Shown: positions 24,904 to 35,080, numbered from the stretch's first letter. The stretch: 50,859 bases of DNA from Rhodospirillaceae bacterium (GCA_013204045.1 JABMOQ010000123.1:1-50859), one strand, 5' to 3'. The notes: generated from the letters alone by a model not told the origin. Translations and numbers: made by a program.

Positions 24904-25509
24904 TTAATCAGAAAGTGTGTCGAAGATAAATTTTGTGATGGATGAGACAGTTATGTCTTCGTCTTCAGTATTATTCAGTTCAGGAGCGAAGAAGGAAACA
25001 CGAATATTCTCGCGATCAATGTTTAACGAAAAAGCCCGCAAGGCGGCGTTGGCCGAGGTGGCGCAAAGGCTGTTACTTTCCTTTTCGCCGACGTTTACAA
25101 TAACAGCGGCGTCACCGTCGCTGATCGATTCCATGAACTCGGCACACAGGTTGATTGTTCCAAAAACTTTCAGATCAAAAGCGCGGCGCCATTCTTCGTC
25201 ATTAATGGTTTCAATGCCGCCGCCCGGCAGGGAGCCGAATGCGCAAACCAGGATATCTGCTCCTTCACATTCAAGCATAAGCGCAGCAGCGTTGATGGGG
25301 TCGCGAAGGTCCGCCGGGTGGGCCTCAACATTGATATCGAATCTCTCCCTGATATTTTGCGCAACAATTTTTAGGACATCTTCCTCCAGTGCTGCCAAAT
25401 GCAAATCACAGCCCAGTGCCGCAAGGGCCCCGGCGACAACAAGCCCGGAACCATGGGATGCTCCTGCGATTAACGCACAATGTCCAGAAAGAGACCTTTC
25501 TTCTTTCAT
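24904..25509 (-). CDS. SDR-fold protein lacking the catalytic residues
   Basis: A 201-residue Rossmann protein, shorter than the usual 250. The cofactor loop GASHGSGL and the DxxD-like ADLRDP are kept, so a nucleotide may still bind. The catalytic tetrad is gone: NAG has become CAFGSL, the Asn of the next helix is Lys (DLKVFG), the Ser after IVNV is replaced by GEKES, and the Tyr-xxx-Lys helix reads ATSANAAL. It is therefore probably not an active oxidoreductase. Located between nadB (8 bp) and the phosphatase gene (11 bp), so cotranscribed with both. Function unknown. Confidence 0.75.
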   Translation of the reverse strand: MKEERSLSGHCALIAGASHGSGLVVAGALAALGCDLHLAALEEDVLKIVAQNIRERFDINVEAHPADLRDPINAAALMLECEGADILVCAFGSLPGGGIETINDEEWRRAFDLKVFGTINLCAEFMESISDGDAAVIVNVGEKESNSLCATSANAALRAFSLNIDRENIRVSFFAPELNNTEDEDITVSSITKFIFDTLSD

Positions 25510-25517
25510 CTGCCGGC

Positions 25518-27125
25518 CTATTTCCCTTCGGGGGACAAAACTGTCGGCTCGATCGCCACGGTTTTACTTTCAGGGTAATCAAGGGTGTAGTGCAGCCCAC
25601 GGCTTTCCTTGCGCGACATCGCCGAACGAATAATCAGATCAGCCACCACGGCCAGATTACGAAGTTCCAACAGGTCACCGGAGATACGAAAATTTCCATA
25701 ATATTCTGCGATCTCGCCTAGCAGCAGATCGACCCGCCGTTTTGCACGTTCAAGCCGCTTGTCGGTGCGAACAATGCCGACGTAATCCCACATGAAATGC
25801 CGAAGCTCGTTCCAGTTATGGGAAATAACGACATCTTCATCGGAATCACGAACCCAGCTTTCATCCCATTCGGCGGGCATCGGCGGTTCGGGAAATGAGT
25901 CGAGTTGCTCGATTATATCGGTACCGCATGAAGCTGACAGGACCAGGCATTCCAGCAAAGAGTTACTGGCGATACGGTTGGCTCCATGCAGACCGGTGTA
26001 AGCGACCTCGCCGATTGCATAAAGTCCTTCTACGTCAGTGCGACCGTTCAAATCTGTGACGACGCCACCACAGGTATAATGGGCGGCAGGAACCACGGGG
26101 ATCGGCTCTTTCGTTATATCGAAGCCGAATTCTAGGCAGCGCCGGTAAACGTTTGGGAAATGCTCTGTGATGAATTCGGCAGGTTTGTGGCTAATATCCA
26201 GTAGTACGTATTCATCGCCGGTTCGTTTCATTTCATGATCGATGGCGCGGGCAACGATGTCACGTGGCGCAAGTTCCCCACGCTTGTCGAATTGCTTCAT
26301 GAACCGGGTTCCGTCAATCAGCTTCAGTCGTCCTCCTTCACCGCGGAGGGCTTCGGTAATCAGAAATGACTTGGCTTCCGGGTGGAACAGACAAGTCGGA
26401 TGAAACTGGGTGAATTCCATGTTGGCGACCTGGGCCCCGGCGCGCCACGCCATGGCGATTCCATCGCCGGTAGAGCCATCCGGATTCGATGTATAAAGAT
26501 AAACTTTTGATGCCCCGCCCGTCGCCAGCACGACAGTGCGGGCACGGTAGACCGAGACATGATCGTTGCGAATGTCCAGAGCATAGGCGCCGATACATCG
26601 GCCTGGTGCTCCATCGGGTAGCTTGTCACGAATAAGATCGACAGCCAGATGATGATCCAGAAGCGTCACCCCTTGGGCTTTCATCACACGTTCGACCAGA
26701 GTTGTTTCAACGGCGCGTCCAGTGGCGTCGGCGGCATGAATAACGCGTCGGTGGCTGTGGCCCCCTTCGCGGGTCAGGTGGTATTCCTGGCCACCATTAT
26801 CGGGATTATCCTCGCGGCTGAAATCAACGCCGTAGTCGATCAGCTTCTCAATCGCCTTGCGACCATTTTCAACGATGAAGCGCACGGCCTTCGGATCGCA
26901 CAACCCGGCACCGGCGTCGAGGGTGTCCTGGATATGTGATTTGATGCTGTCTGTTTCGTCGAGGACAGCGGCGATGCCGCCTTGGGCGTAATAGGTGCTG
27001 CTTTCCTCGAGGCGGCCTTTCGAGATGACCGCCACCGAAGCCTTGCCTGACAGCTCAAGCGCCAGGCTCAGGCCCGCAGCGCCGCTGCCGACAATCAGTA
27101 CGTCATAGGAGGTTGTATCAGTCAT
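25518..27125 (-). CDS. nadB: L-aspartate oxidase
   Basis: FAD enzyme of 535 residues that oxidises L-aspartate to iminoaspartate, the first step of de novo NAD synthesis. The FAD motif is VGSGAAG at 12-18. The segments [49 protein letters not shown] and [12 protein letters not shown] are those of NadB, and the helical C-terminal domain is complete. Start: a GTG two codons upstream (27131) is possible; the ATG is preferred. First gene of a three-gene unit. nadA and nadC are not in the window. Confidence 0.95.
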   Translation of the reverse strand: MTDTTSYDVLIVGSGAAGLSLALELSGKASVAVISKGRLEESSTYYAQGGIAAVLDETDSIKSHIQDTLDAGAGLCDPKAVRFIVENGRKAIEKLIDYGVDFSREDNPDNGGQEYHLTREGGHSHRRVIHAADATGRAVETTLVERVMKAQGVTLLDHHLAVDLIRDKLPDGAPGRCIGAYALDIRNDHVSVYRARTVVLATGGASKVYLYTSNPDGSTGDGIAMAWRAGAQVANMEFTQFHPTCLFHPEAKSFLITEALRGEGGRLKLIDGTRFMKQFDKRGELAPRDIVARAIDHEMKRTGDEYVLLDISHKPAEFITEHFPNVYRRCLEFGFDITKEPIPVVPAAHYTCGGVVTDLNGRTDVEGLYAIGEVAYTGLHGANRIASNSLLECLVLSASCGTDIIEQLDSFPEPPMPAEWDESWVRDSDEDVVISHNWNELRHFMWDYVGIVRTDKRLERAKRRVDLLLGEIAEYYGNFRISGDLLELRNLAVVADLIIRSAMSRKESRGLHYTLDYPESKTVAIEPTVLSPEGK

Positions 27126-27214
27126 AACCACTTTATAGGACGAACCGTCCTTTGCCGCTAGTATCCACGATCATGGGAGTTATGATATGACGATAACGCA
27201 ACGGAGGCGAAATA

Positions 27215-28375
27215 GTGGCTGTCATCAATCGTATTGCTGAATTTTCTGACGACATGACCTCATGGCGCCGTGATCTGCATGCCCATCCAGAAACCGCATT
27301 CGAAGAAATACGGACCTCGGATATGGTCGCGGCGAAACTGGAAGAATTCGGCATCGACGTCCATCGTGGGTTGGCAAAAACCGGTGTTGTAGGCACCCTT
27401 ACAAACGGAGACGGACCGTCCATCGGACTTCGCGCCGACATGGATGCCCTTGATGTTAGAGAGCTAAACGATATCGATTATAAATCCATAAACGACGGCA
27501 AGATGCACGCCTGCGGCCATGACGGCCATACGGCAATGCTGCTGGGGGCGGCGCGCTACCTGGCCGAAACAAAAAATTTCAAGGGCACCGTTCATTTCAT
27601 ATTCCAGCCAGCTGAGGAAAACGAAGGTGGCGGCCGGGTCATGGTCGAGGAAGGTTTGTTCGATAAGTTCCCGGTCGAAGCCGTCTATGGCATGCATAAT
27701 TGGCCGGGTCAGGACGTCGGTACATTCGCTGTCACCGAAGGCCCGATCATGGCCGCCTTCGATATTTTTGAGATAACGATCACCGGCCGGGGGGCGCATG
27801 GGGGCATGCCACATACCGGCATTGACCCGATCCCGGTTGCCGCCGAAATCGTTGGCGCCTTGCAGACCATCGTCAGCCGGACTATCGACCCGCAGGATTC
27901 CGCCGTCGTCACGGTCACCCAAATCCATGCCGGTGATGCCTGGAACGTTATCCCCGATACGGTCACCCTGCGCGGTACGGCGCGTGCCTTCACCCCCCAG
28001 GTGCAGGACAGTATCGAGCCGGCCATGGCGCGGATCGTGGACGGCATCTGCAAAGCCCATCGGTGTGAAATGAAATTCTGGTACGAACGGCGCTATCCGC
28101 CAACCATCAACGAGGCCGGTGCGGCGGCGGCGGCGGCGCGGGCCGCCACCGATGTGGTCGGGGCCGATAAAATTGACCATAACCCGACACCCTCCATGGG
28201 GGCCGAGGATTTCGCCTTCATGCTCAACAAAAAGCCGGGCTGCTACGTGTGGGTCGGCAACGGGCCGGGGATAAGCGGCTGTATGCTGCACAACCCGCAC
28301 TATGATTTCAACGACGACATTCTGGCCATCGGCGCCAGTTACTGGGCCAGATTGGTCGAATTGGAACTGGCTTAG
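27215..28375 (+). CDS. M20 family amidohydrolase (hippurate hydrolase type)
   Basis: A 386-residue metal-dependent amidohydrolase of peptidase subfamily M20D, the group of hippurate, indole-acetyl-amino-acid and N-acyl-amino-acid hydrolases. Metal and catalytic elements: HACGHDGHT (Cys100, His102), QPAEE (Glu134, Glu135), [14 protein letters not shown] in the dimerisation domain and [10 protein letters not shown] near the end. The start is GTG with GGAGG 7 bases upstream. Substrate unknown. Its stop interlocks with that of gcdH (TTAG). Confidence 0.9.
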   Translation: MAVINRIAEFSDDMTSWRRDLHAHPETAFEEIRTSDMVAAKLEEFGIDVHRGLAKTGVVGTLTNGDGPSIGLRADMDALDVRELNDIDYKSINDGKMHACGHDGHTAMLLGAARYLAETKNFKGTVHFIFQPAEENEGGGRVMVEEGLFDKFPVEAVYGMHNWPGQDVGTFAVTEGPIMAAFDIFEITITGRGAHGGMPHTGIDPIPVAAEIVGALQTIVSRTIDPQDSAVVTVTQIHAGDAWNVIPDTVTLRGTARAFTPQVQDSIEPAMARIVDGICKAHRCEMKFWYERRYPPTINEAGAAAAAARAATDVVGADKIDHNPTPSMGAEDFAFMLNKKPGCYVWVGNGPGISGCMLHNPHYDFNDDILAIGASYWARLVELELA

Positions 28376-29556
28376 TCGGCCGAAAATGCCTGCAGGCCCG
28401 TTTGCGCACGGCCCAGGATCAGGGCGTGGACATCATGGGTACCCTCGTATGTATTGACGGCTTCCAGATTGACCATGTGGCGGATAACGTGGAATTCGTC
28501 GGAAATACCGTTGCCGCCGTGCATGTCGCGGGCCATGCGGGCGATGTCGAGGGCCTTGCCACAGGCATTGCGTTTGATCAGCGATATGTTCTCCGGCGCG
28601 CAGGTTCCAGCATCGAGCATCCGCCCGACTCGCAGCGCCGATTGCAGGCCCAGCGTGATTTCCGTCTGCATGTCGGCCAGTTTTTTCTGGATCAGCTGGT
28701 TGGCGGCCAGGGGCCGGCCGAACTGTTTACGGTCCAGCGTATAGCTACGCGCCCCGTGCCAGCAGAATTCCGCCGCGCCCATGACGCCCCAGGCAATGCC
28801 GAAGCGCGCCTTGTTCAGGCAGCCGAAGGGTCCCTTTAGTCCGGTGACGTCGGGAAACATGTTCTCTTCCGGCACCAGCACACCATCCATGACAATTTCG
28901 CCGGTAGTCGAAGCACGCAGGCTCATTTTCCCTTCGATCTTCGGCGCACTCAGGCCTTTCATTCCTTTTTCAAGAACAAAACCGCGGATAACACCATCAA
29001 GTTTGCCCCAGACGACGAAAACGTCGGCGATGGGAGAATTGGTGATCCACATCTTGTTGCCGGTCAGAACGTAACCGCCATCAACCTTATCGGCGCGTGT
29101 TTTCATACCGCCGGGGTCGGACCCATGGTCCGGTTCGGTCAGGCCGAAGCAGCCGATCAATTCGCCACTGGCCAGCTTTGCCAAATATTTTTCACGCATG
29201 GCGTCGGTGCCGTAAGCGTGGATTGGATGCATCACAAGCGACGATTGCACGCTCATGGCCGAACGGTAACCTGAATCGACGCGCTCCACCTCGCGCGCCG
29301 CAAGTCCGTAGCTGACATGATTGACACCCGCACAACCATATTCTTCAGGCAAAGTTGGGCCAAGCAGACCCAGTCCGCCCATTTCACGCATGATCTCCGG
29401 ATCGAAATTTTCATTTCGGTTGGCTTCGATGATACGCGGCATCAGTTTATCCTGAGCGTAGTCGTGGGCAGTGTCACGAACCAGCCGTTCTTCCTCACTT
29501 AATTGATCTTCAAGCAGGAAAGGGTCATCCCACTTAAAAGGGGCGTTTTTGCTCAT
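28372..29556 (-). CDS. gcdH: Glutaryl-CoA dehydrogenase
   Basis: Acyl-CoA dehydrogenase of 394 residues converting glutaryl-CoA to crotonyl-CoA and CO2 in lysine, hydroxylysine and tryptophan breakdown. The catalytic base Glu371 is in [45 protein letters not shown] and [21 protein letters not shown] are characteristic of GCDH rather than of other acyl-CoA dehydrogenases. Appears to be a single-gene unit. Confidence 0.94.
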   Translation of the reverse strand: MSKNAPFKWDDPFLLEDQLSEEERLVRDTAHDYAQDKLMPRIIEANRNENFDPEIMREMGGLGLLGPTLPEEYGCAGVNHVSYGLAAREVERVDSGYRSAMSVQSSLVMHPIHAYGTDAMREKYLAKLASGELIGCFGLTEPDHGSDPGGMKTRADKVDGGYVLTGNKMWITNSPIADVFVVWGKLDGVIRGFVLEKGMKGLSAPKIEGKMSLRASTTGEIVMDGVLVPEENMFPDVTGLKGPFGCLNKARFGIAWGVMGAAEFCWHGARSYTLDRKQFGRPLAANQLIQKKLADMQTEITLGLQSALRVGRMLDAGTCAPENISLIKRNACGKALDIARMARDMHGGNGISDEFHVIRHMVNLEAVNTYEGTHDVHALILGRAQTGLQAFSAD

Positions 29557-29601
29557 CGGTGGTTACCTTGTTCAAGGCGGCTTACGAAGCCGGTGAAAAT
29601 A

Positions 29602-30348
29602 TCAGAAGGGTAAATTCTCGGAAGACTCTTTCGACGGCTCGATGGTAACGGGTATATTGCGCATACGCAGCCGTTTTCCATTCAGATAAGTATCGGTTGC
29701 GATAATCGTAACTTGTGTGTGGCGTTTGCCGCTGGATTTGTCGATTTCTGTCGTGCTGACGTTCAGTGCAATACCGCTAGACGGCCACCACTGAAATACG
29801 CACTTACGGGGATCGAATCCGACTTTTATACATTCACTGGTTACTGGTTTTCCGTATTTGCTACCAATTTTATCCAGAATTTCCGCCTCGGTGCGGGTCG
29901 CGAATGTCTGGTCGTAACGCATACGGTAAGCACTTTTCAGCCCCTTCAGGTCTATGAACCAGATCGTGTAATTGCCGCCGTCGACAACGAATGTCGCCGT
30001 CGATTCACCATGTCCTAAAGAGGCCAGATCCATATTCGGATGCAATTGTTTGACGGTTTTCTGCGTCATTCCTAGACTGACGCCACCCATCTTGAATGTG
30101 TTGTCACTTTTATCTTTTAGGAAAAACATTTTTCCCCAGTCAATGTCGTCGCCGACGTCAGTCTGGAAGGCGACAAAGATCGATAATGCAATGATGCTGA
30201 TGATGCAGAGAAACACCAGGGTGCCGATTCCGTTGTTTCTTTGATGTTGCTTATGCCTGACACGCCTTTCGCCTTCCGATCCACGCCTGTCGGTGTCCGT
30301 TCTTCGCTCTTTGTGGCGTTTGTCTGAGCCTTGCAGGTGGTTGCTCAT
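29602..30348 (-). CDS. Membrane-anchored protein of unknown function
   Basis: The 248-residue protein is not recognised. It has a very basic and acidic cytoplasmic start with repeated RRTDTDRR and GERRVR, one membrane helix at about residues 41-62 (IGTLVFLCIISIIALSIFVAF), and a periplasmic part of about 185 residues. The latter has a segment GGVSLGMTQKTVKQLHPNMDL followed by beta-strand-rich sequence and two cysteines (about 178 and 188). The GMTxxTVxxLHP pattern resembles small BamE/SmpA-like or other repeat modules that start with G-M-T, but this is weak. Preceded by a conspicuous inverted repeat; located between gcdH and a LIV-type operon. Confidence 0.7.
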   Translation of the reverse strand: MSNHLQGSDKRHKERRTDTDRRGSEGERRVRHKQHQRNNGIGTLVFLCIISIIALSIFVAFQTDVGDDIDWGKMFFLKDKSDNTFKMGGVSLGMTQKTVKQLHPNMDLASLGHGESTATFVVDGGNYTIWFIDLKGLKSAYRMRYDQTFATRTEAEILDKIGSKYGKPVTSECIKVGFDPRKCVFQWWPSSGIALNVSTTEIDKSSGKRHTQVTIIATDTYLNGKRLRMRNIPVTIEPSKESSENLPF

Positions 30349-30417
30349 AGTGTTTAAGAGTCCGTGTTAAGGATAATTTCGGAGTTAATATTGCCACAAC
30401 TGGCTGTTTTGTCAGAA

Positions 30418-30442
30418 TGATAATATTGCGTGAATATTATCA
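30418..30442. promoter_or_regulatory. Perfect 10-bp inverted repeat
   Basis: TGATAATATT and AATATTATCA flank GCGTG. It lies 69 bp upstream of the unknown membrane protein and 13 bp beyond the stop of the first livF. It could be an operator for the membrane protein or a weak AT hairpin ending the ABC operon; no T-run follows on the minus strand. Confidence 0.5.
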
Positions 30443-30455
30443 ATAAATATAACCT

Positions 30456-31172
30456 TTAAACACCAAGATAGCGGGCATGAAGCTCTGTTTTCTTCGCCAG
30501 TTCCTGCGCCGACCCTTCGTAGACGATGCGTCCTTTTTCAAGAATGATTGCGCGGTCCGAAATATCTAACAGGGTCGATATGTTCTTGTCGATAATCAGC
30601 GTGGCCATGCCGGTTGCGCGGATGGCGCGGACCATCGACCAGATTTCATCACGGATCATTGGCGCCAGTCCCTCAGTCGCTTCGTCCAGAACCAGCAGCT
30701 CTGGATTGGTCATGAGTGCCCGACCGATAGCCAACATTTGCTGTTCGCCGCCGGACAGTTGATCGCCCATGTGATCGAGCCTTTCGGTCAATTTCGGAAA
30801 TGTGCTCAGGGTTTTTTCCAGGGACCACTCCCGGCTTCCGCTCTTGCTGACACGCGCCGCCATGACAAGATTTTCCATAACCGTCAGGTTGGGAAAGATG
30901 TCCCTGTTTTCCGAGACTAAAGCCAATCCTTGGCGGGCAATTATATGGCTGGCGACCCCTGTCCGGTCATCTCCGAATATTGTAATATTTCCGGCGCTGG
31001 GCTGGGCAAGACCGAAAAGAGAGCGCACCGTTGTCGTTTTCCCCATGCCATTACGACCCAACAGGCAGATACATTCACCAGCACCAATGGTCAGATTGAT
31101 TCCGTGCAGGATATGGCTCGATCCATAATGGACATGCAGGTCACGAATATCGACGATGGGTTGCGTGCTCAT
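30456..31172 (-). CDS. livF: LIV-type ABC transporter ATP-binding protein LivF (system 1)
   Basis: A 238-residue ATPase of the branched-chain-amino-acid (HAAT) type. Walker A is GRNGMGKTTT, signature LSGGEQQMLAIGRAL, Walker B LLVLDEATEGLAP, all as in LivF. The H-loop region reads IIDKN in place of the usual VEQN. Last gene of the livK-H-M-G-F operon; overlaps livG by 4 bp. Works with LivG at the inner face of the membrane. Confidence 0.92.
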   Translation of the reverse strand: MSTQPIVDIRDLHVHYGSSHILHGINLTIGAGECICLLGRNGMGKTTTVRSLFGLAQPSAGNITIFGDDRTGVASHIIARQGLALVSENRDIFPNLTVMENLVMAARVSKSGSREWSLEKTLSTFPKLTERLDHMGDQLSGGEQQMLAIGRALMTNPELLVLDEATEGLAPMIRDEIWSMVRAIRATGMATLIIDKNISTLLDISDRAIILEKGRIVYEGSAQELAKKTELHARYLGV

Positions 31173-31927
31173 GCGGGCTCATCCTGGTTGCCCAGATATG
31201 CCCTGCGTACGGCCGTACTGTTTTTTATTTTTTCGGGAGTTCCGGTCTCAAGAACTTCGCCATCAACCATTACGGATATTGTATCAGCAAGCTGGAATAC
31301 TGCATCCATGTCGTGCTCAATAAGTACAATGGTGTGTTCCAGGCTAAGTTTTTTCAGCAGGTCGATCATGTGCAGTGTTTCATCCGGTCCCATACCGGCC
31401 AGCGGCTCGTCGAGCAACAACAGCTGCGGTCCAGCCGCCAGCATCATAGCGATCTCCAGGCGATGTTGTTCACCGTGGCTAAGGCTTGATGCAGTGCGAT
31501 CCCGCCTTCGTAGCATGCCGCATAGTTCAAGCGCTTGTTCGGCACGTGTATTCAAATCCTGGTACGCGCTGGCCGGTTTAAAGAATCCCATTCGAGACGC
31601 CCGGGCCGCATAGGCACCCAGCCAGCAGTTTTTGAAGCAGGTAAATCCTCCCATAATATTTGTTTTTTGATAGCTACGCCCGATGCCCTTCCTTGCGATG
31701 CGGTCGGGGGGCAAGCCGTCAATGTCTGAACCTTGGTAAGTAATATTACCTGAATCGGCGTGCAGGTCGCCGGACAGCAGATTAATCAGTGTCGATTTTC
31801 CGGCGCCGTTAGGCCCGATCACCGCATGCATTTCACCTTTTTTGAAAGAAAGCGTGACATTATTGACGGCGGCAAGGGCTCCGAAACGCCGGGTCAACGC
31901 ACGGGTTTCAAGAATGACTTCAGTCAT
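31169..31927 (-). CDS. livG: LIV-type ABC transporter ATP-binding protein LivG (system 1)
   Basis: A 252-residue ATPase with Walker A GPNGAGKST, a GIGRSYQKTNI Q-loop, signature LSHGEQHRLEIAMML and Walker B LLLLDEPLAGM. The LSHGEQ form also occurs in urea-type (UrtD) and other amide transporters. The frame is open to 31984, but GGAGG precedes the two adjacent ATG codons; the second (31927) has better spacing. It overlaps the end of livM. Confidence 0.9.
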   Translation of the reverse strand: MTEVILETRALTRRFGALAAVNNVTLSFKKGEMHAVIGPNGAGKSTLINLLSGDLHADSGNITYQGSDIDGLPPDRIARKGIGRSYQKTNIMGGFTCFKNCWLGAYAARASRMGFFKPASAYQDLNTRAEQALELCGMLRRRDRTASSLSHGEQHRLEIAMMLAAGPQLLLLDEPLAGMGPDETLHMIDLLKKLSLEHTIVLIEHDMDAVFQLADTISVMVDGEVLETGTPEKIKNSTAVRRAYLGNQDEPA

Positions 31928-32894
31928 CATCGACCTCCGCCTCAGTGGGCCGGTAAATGCGCGCCGCCAGTCCAGCCAGACCATGGGGTAAGAAAATAAC
32001 GATCAGCACAATGAACAGACCCATCAAACCCATCCAGTGTCCGGTCAAGTCGGCAAGAAATTCTTCGACCGCGATCAGCAAAAAGGCACCGACCGCAGGC
32101 CCCCACAAGGTGCCACTGCCGCCCAGGATAACCATCATCAGAAGCAAACCCGATTGTTGCCAGCCGAGCATGGCGGGGCTGACATATTCGGCCTGATAGG
32201 CCAACAGATAGCCGGCCAGTCCGGCGAAGGCGCCGGCGATGACAAAACTGGCAAGCCGGTATTTATCTGTCGGAAATCCAAGGGCACGCATGCGCTGTTC
32301 GTTGGATTTGATGCCCTGGATGATCTGACCGAAAGGTGACCGGACAATCATCGTCAGGCACAGGTAGCTGACGATCAGAAATCCCAGCGTCGTGTAATAA
32401 TAGATTTCATTGCCGGAAAGATCGGCGAGCACCATGTCGCCCAGTCGTACTTGCGGTTTGGAAAAAATAAGACGCCCGTCTGAACCACCGAAGAAAGGGG
32501 TGTCGTGGGCGACATAAAATGCCATTTGTGCAAAGGCCAGCGTCACCATAATGAAATAGATACCTGACGTACGGATCGCCAGAACCCCGATGAGAAAAGC
32601 AACCAGCGTCGCTGCGGCGATGCTCAGGGGCAGGGTGATGAGCATGTTGGCGGCTTCGTACTCAGGTGCCAGCATAGCGCCCGCGTAGGCTCCGACACCT
32701 AGAAAGGCTGCGTGACCGAAGCTGATCATGCCGCTATACCCGAGCAGCAGATCAAGGCTGATGGCGAGTATTGCCAATGCGGCAATCTTTGTCATCAGCA
32801 GCAGATAAAATTCACCGACGACAAAAGGCACCAGCGCCAGTCCGGCAATCACTGCTAACAGTATGGCCATGCGTAATTTGGCAGTCCCGGTCAT
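31920..32894 (-). CDS. livM: LIV-type ABC transporter permease LivM (system 1)
   Basis: Polytopic permease of 324 residues with the LivM hallmark LLLGYSGMISFGHAAFLGVGAYAGA, the TSGIYFIMVTLAFAQM strand and the EAA-like loop (SPFGQIIQGIKSNEQRMRALGF). The final AARIYRPTEAEVDDD is cytoplasmic. Pairs with LivH to form the channel. Overlaps livH by 4 bp. Confidence 0.92.
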   Translation of the reverse strand: MTGTAKLRMAILLAVIAGLALVPFVVGEFYLLLMTKIAALAILAISLDLLLGYSGMISFGHAAFLGVGAYAGAMLAPEYEAANMLITLPLSIAAATLVAFLIGVLAIRTSGIYFIMVTLAFAQMAFYVAHDTPFFGGSDGRLIFSKPQVRLGDMVLADLSGNEIYYYTTLGFLIVSYLCLTMIVRSPFGQIIQGIKSNEQRMRALGFPTDKYRLASFVIAGAFAGLAGYLLAYQAEYVSPAMLGWQQSGLLLMMVILGGSGTLWGPAVGAFLLIAVEEFLADLTGHWMGLMGLFIVLIVIFLPHGLAGLAARIYRPTEAEVDDD

Positions 32895-33763
32895 TGGGGG
32901 CTTCCCCCAAAAATACCCTGCGGACGCCAGACCAGCACCGCGGCCATGACGCCGTACACAATGAAGCTGGCGTAATCTGGGGCAAGGGTCTTGCCGAAGG
33001 CGTCGGCCAGGCCAATCATCATGGCGCCGGCAAATGCCCCCCGGATTGATCCGATACCACCGATAACGACGATAACCAGTGAAACTACCAGTATGTTTTC
33101 ACCGATGCCCGGATAGACGGCCTCGACGGGTGCCGCGATCATGCCGGAAAAAGCGGCCAATCCGGCGCCAAGAGCAAACACGGCAGCGAACAGGTTGTTG
33201 ATGTCGATTCCCAGTGCCTGCGCCATCTCACGGTTTGATGCCCCGGCCCGGATCGTCATGCCGAGGCGCGTCTTGTGGATCAAAAAATAAAGGCCCACGG
33301 CAACGGCGATGCAGGCGAACGAGATGAACAGTCGATAGACGGGATAGGATTGGGTGTCGGTCAGTGTGATTGAACCCGATAACCAGTTGGGGATGGCGAC
33401 ACCGTAAACATCATTGCCCCATAATATTCTCTGCCCTTCGTTGAAAATCAGGATCAGGCCATAGGTCAGCAGCACCTGCTCAAGGTGATCGCGGGCATAC
33501 AGGAACGAGATGCAGAAACGTTCGACCGCGAACCCGACAGCGATGCTGAGCGGCAGGCCCAGTAACACGGCAATAAACAGGTTGCCCGTCATGGCGCTCA
33601 GCCAATAGGCCAGATAGGCTCCGATCATATAAAACGATCCATGGGCAAGATTAATGATACCCATGACCCCAAAAACAAGGGTCAGGCCACTGGCGACGAG
33701 AAACAGCAGGAATCCATACTGAACGCCGTTCAAAGCCTGTATCAGGTAGAAAGAAAGTTCCAT
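32891..33763 (-). CDS. livH: LIV-type ABC transporter permease LivH (system 1)
   Basis: Permease of 290 residues: GVQYGFLLFLVASGLTLVFGVMGIINLAHGSFYMIGAY is the LivH signature region (about residues 10-47), followed by the GMTIRAGASNREMAQALGI cytoplasmic loop. The frame extends 17 codons upstream (33814) but that part lies in the attenuator hairpin; the ATG at 33763 matches the family start. No strong ribosome site is visible. Confidence 0.9.
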   Translation of the reverse strand: MELSFYLIQALNGVQYGFLLFLVASGLTLVFGVMGIINLAHGSFYMIGAYLAYWLSAMTGNLFIAVLLGLPLSIAVGFAVERFCISFLYARDHLEQVLLTYGLILIFNEGQRILWGNDVYGVAIPNWLSGSITLTDTQSYPVYRLFISFACIAVAVGLYFLIHKTRLGMTIRAGASNREMAQALGIDINNLFAAVFALGAGLAAFSGMIAAPVEAVYPGIGENILVVSLVIVVIGGIGSIRGAFAGAMMIGLADAFGKTLAPDYASFIVYGVMAAVLVWRPQGIFGGSPQ

Positions 33764-33783
33764 GTGTTTATGCCAAATGAAAA

Positions 33784-33812
33784 GCCGCCCCCGTTTTTTT
33801 GCCGGGGGCGGC
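33784..33812 (-). terminator. Attenuator-like hairpin between livK and livH (system 1)
   Basis: Perfect 10-bp GC stem (GCCGCCCCCG with CGGGGGCGGC) around a 9-base loop, followed on the minus strand by TTTT. It sits in the 74-bp gap after livK and probably stops most transcripts, leaving more binding protein than permease. Confidence 0.75.
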
Positions 33813-33837
33813 ATTATGCATCATTCCTGCGTACGGG

Positions 33838-35055
33838 CTACAGCGTGCAGCCGGTTCCAGGATCTTCAAGCTGGGCGTGGGCGAGACCAAGAATAACGTT
33901 TCGGCCATTTTCGACGCGCCTCAGGTAAATGTCCTGAATGGGGTTGTGATTGGCCGACATGGTCCAGCCACCTCGTGGTCCCGCGACAATGGTGTTTTCC
34001 ATGGATTTAATAATATCACTGGTGGCCCCGGTATCGCCGCCGACTGCGGCCATGGCCAACAGCAGCAAAGAACCGGTGTCATACCCCTGAACCCCGAAAA
34101 CATCAGCCTGACGCCCGGTTGCTGTTTCAAAATCGGCCATGAATGTTTTATTGGTGGGGAAGTCCAGGGTATCGGCCCAGTGCATGGTGGTGATGATGCC
34201 TTCGGCTGCTTCGCCTTGCGCCTTGGTTGTGCCTTCGGTCAGAAAACCGGTGCCGTAAAGTGGAATTTGTTTTTTGTCGATGGCTGCTGCGTAGTCCTTA
34301 ACAAATTTAACGGCGCCTCCCCCTGAGAAGAATACCCAGACCGCATCTGGTTTGATCGCGGCGATCTTGGTCAGTAGCGGCTGGAAGGACACGGAAGGAA
34401 AGTCGATCCACAAGTTTTCGATTCCTGACGGATCGCCACCCGCATTGGCAAATCCTTCACTGACGGCTTCCGCCATCTGTTTTCCAGCCGCGTAGTTCCA
34501 GGTCAGGGTGACGATTTTTTTATGACCGCGCCTGTGTAGTTCGCCGCCAATAGGATATGACGTTTGCCAGTTGGAAAATGAGGTACGGAAAATATTCGGA
34601 GCACAGGCCTCGCGGGTCAGCTGGTTGGCGCCGGCATTGGGCACGACCATTATCGTCTTCGGGGCCTTTTTCATGACCTTGGTCATGGCCATGGCGACGC
34701 CGGAATGAACCGGGCCGACGACAAAGTCGACATTTCGCCCTTTGACCAGCTTGGTTGCATTATCGACCGCCTTGGGCGGGGCGGCCTCACTATCCAGCTT
34801 GATGTATTCGACGGGGCGCCCCCCCAGCATGTCGCCGGCGGCGGCGATGCGCATCATCATGGCATCGGTAATATTTTCGCCAAGCTTCGCGTATGTGCCG
34901 GTAAACGGCAGCATGATACCAACCTTTATGGGAGCCTTGGCACCGATGGCAAAGCGTGTTGGCAGCGCCGTGGCCGCTGCCGCTAGCCCGGTCGTTGCTG
35001 CCGCTCCGGCGATAAATCTGCGGCGCGAGGTGCCCGAATTACCTGATTTTCCCAT
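33838..35055 (-). CDS. livK: LIV-type ABC transporter substrate-binding protein (system 1)
   Basis: Periplasmic type I binding protein of 405 residues. A Tat-type signal is visible: SRRRF at 10-14, then a hydrophobic stretch ending near TALPTRFA. The mature part starts APIKVGIMLPFTGTYAKLGENI, the usual opening of this family. Ligands of the family include branched-chain and aromatic amino acids, amides and aromatic acids; nothing here fixes the ligand. First gene of the operon, divergent from kdsC. Confidence 0.9.
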   Translation of the reverse strand: MGKSGNSGTSRRRFIAGAAATTGLAAAATALPTRFAIGAKAPIKVGIMLPFTGTYAKLGENITDAMMMRIAAAGDMLGGRPVEYIKLDSEAAPPKAVDNATKLVKGRNVDFVVGPVHSGVAMAMTKVMKKAPKTIMVVPNAGANQLTREACAPNIFRTSFSNWQTSYPIGGELHRRGHKKIVTLTWNYAAGKQMAEAVSEGFANAGGDPSGIENLWIDFPSVSFQPLLTKIAAIKPDAVWVFFSGGGAVKFVKDYAAAIDKKQIPLYGTGFLTEGTTKAQGEAAEGIITTMHWADTLDFPTNKTFMADFETATGRQADVFGVQGYDTGSLLLLAMAAVGGDTGATSDIIKSMENTIVAGPRGGWTMSANHNPIQDIYLRRVENGRNVILGLAHAQLEDPGTGCTL

Positions 35056-35080
35056 AATACCCCCTTGATATTCTTTTTGG

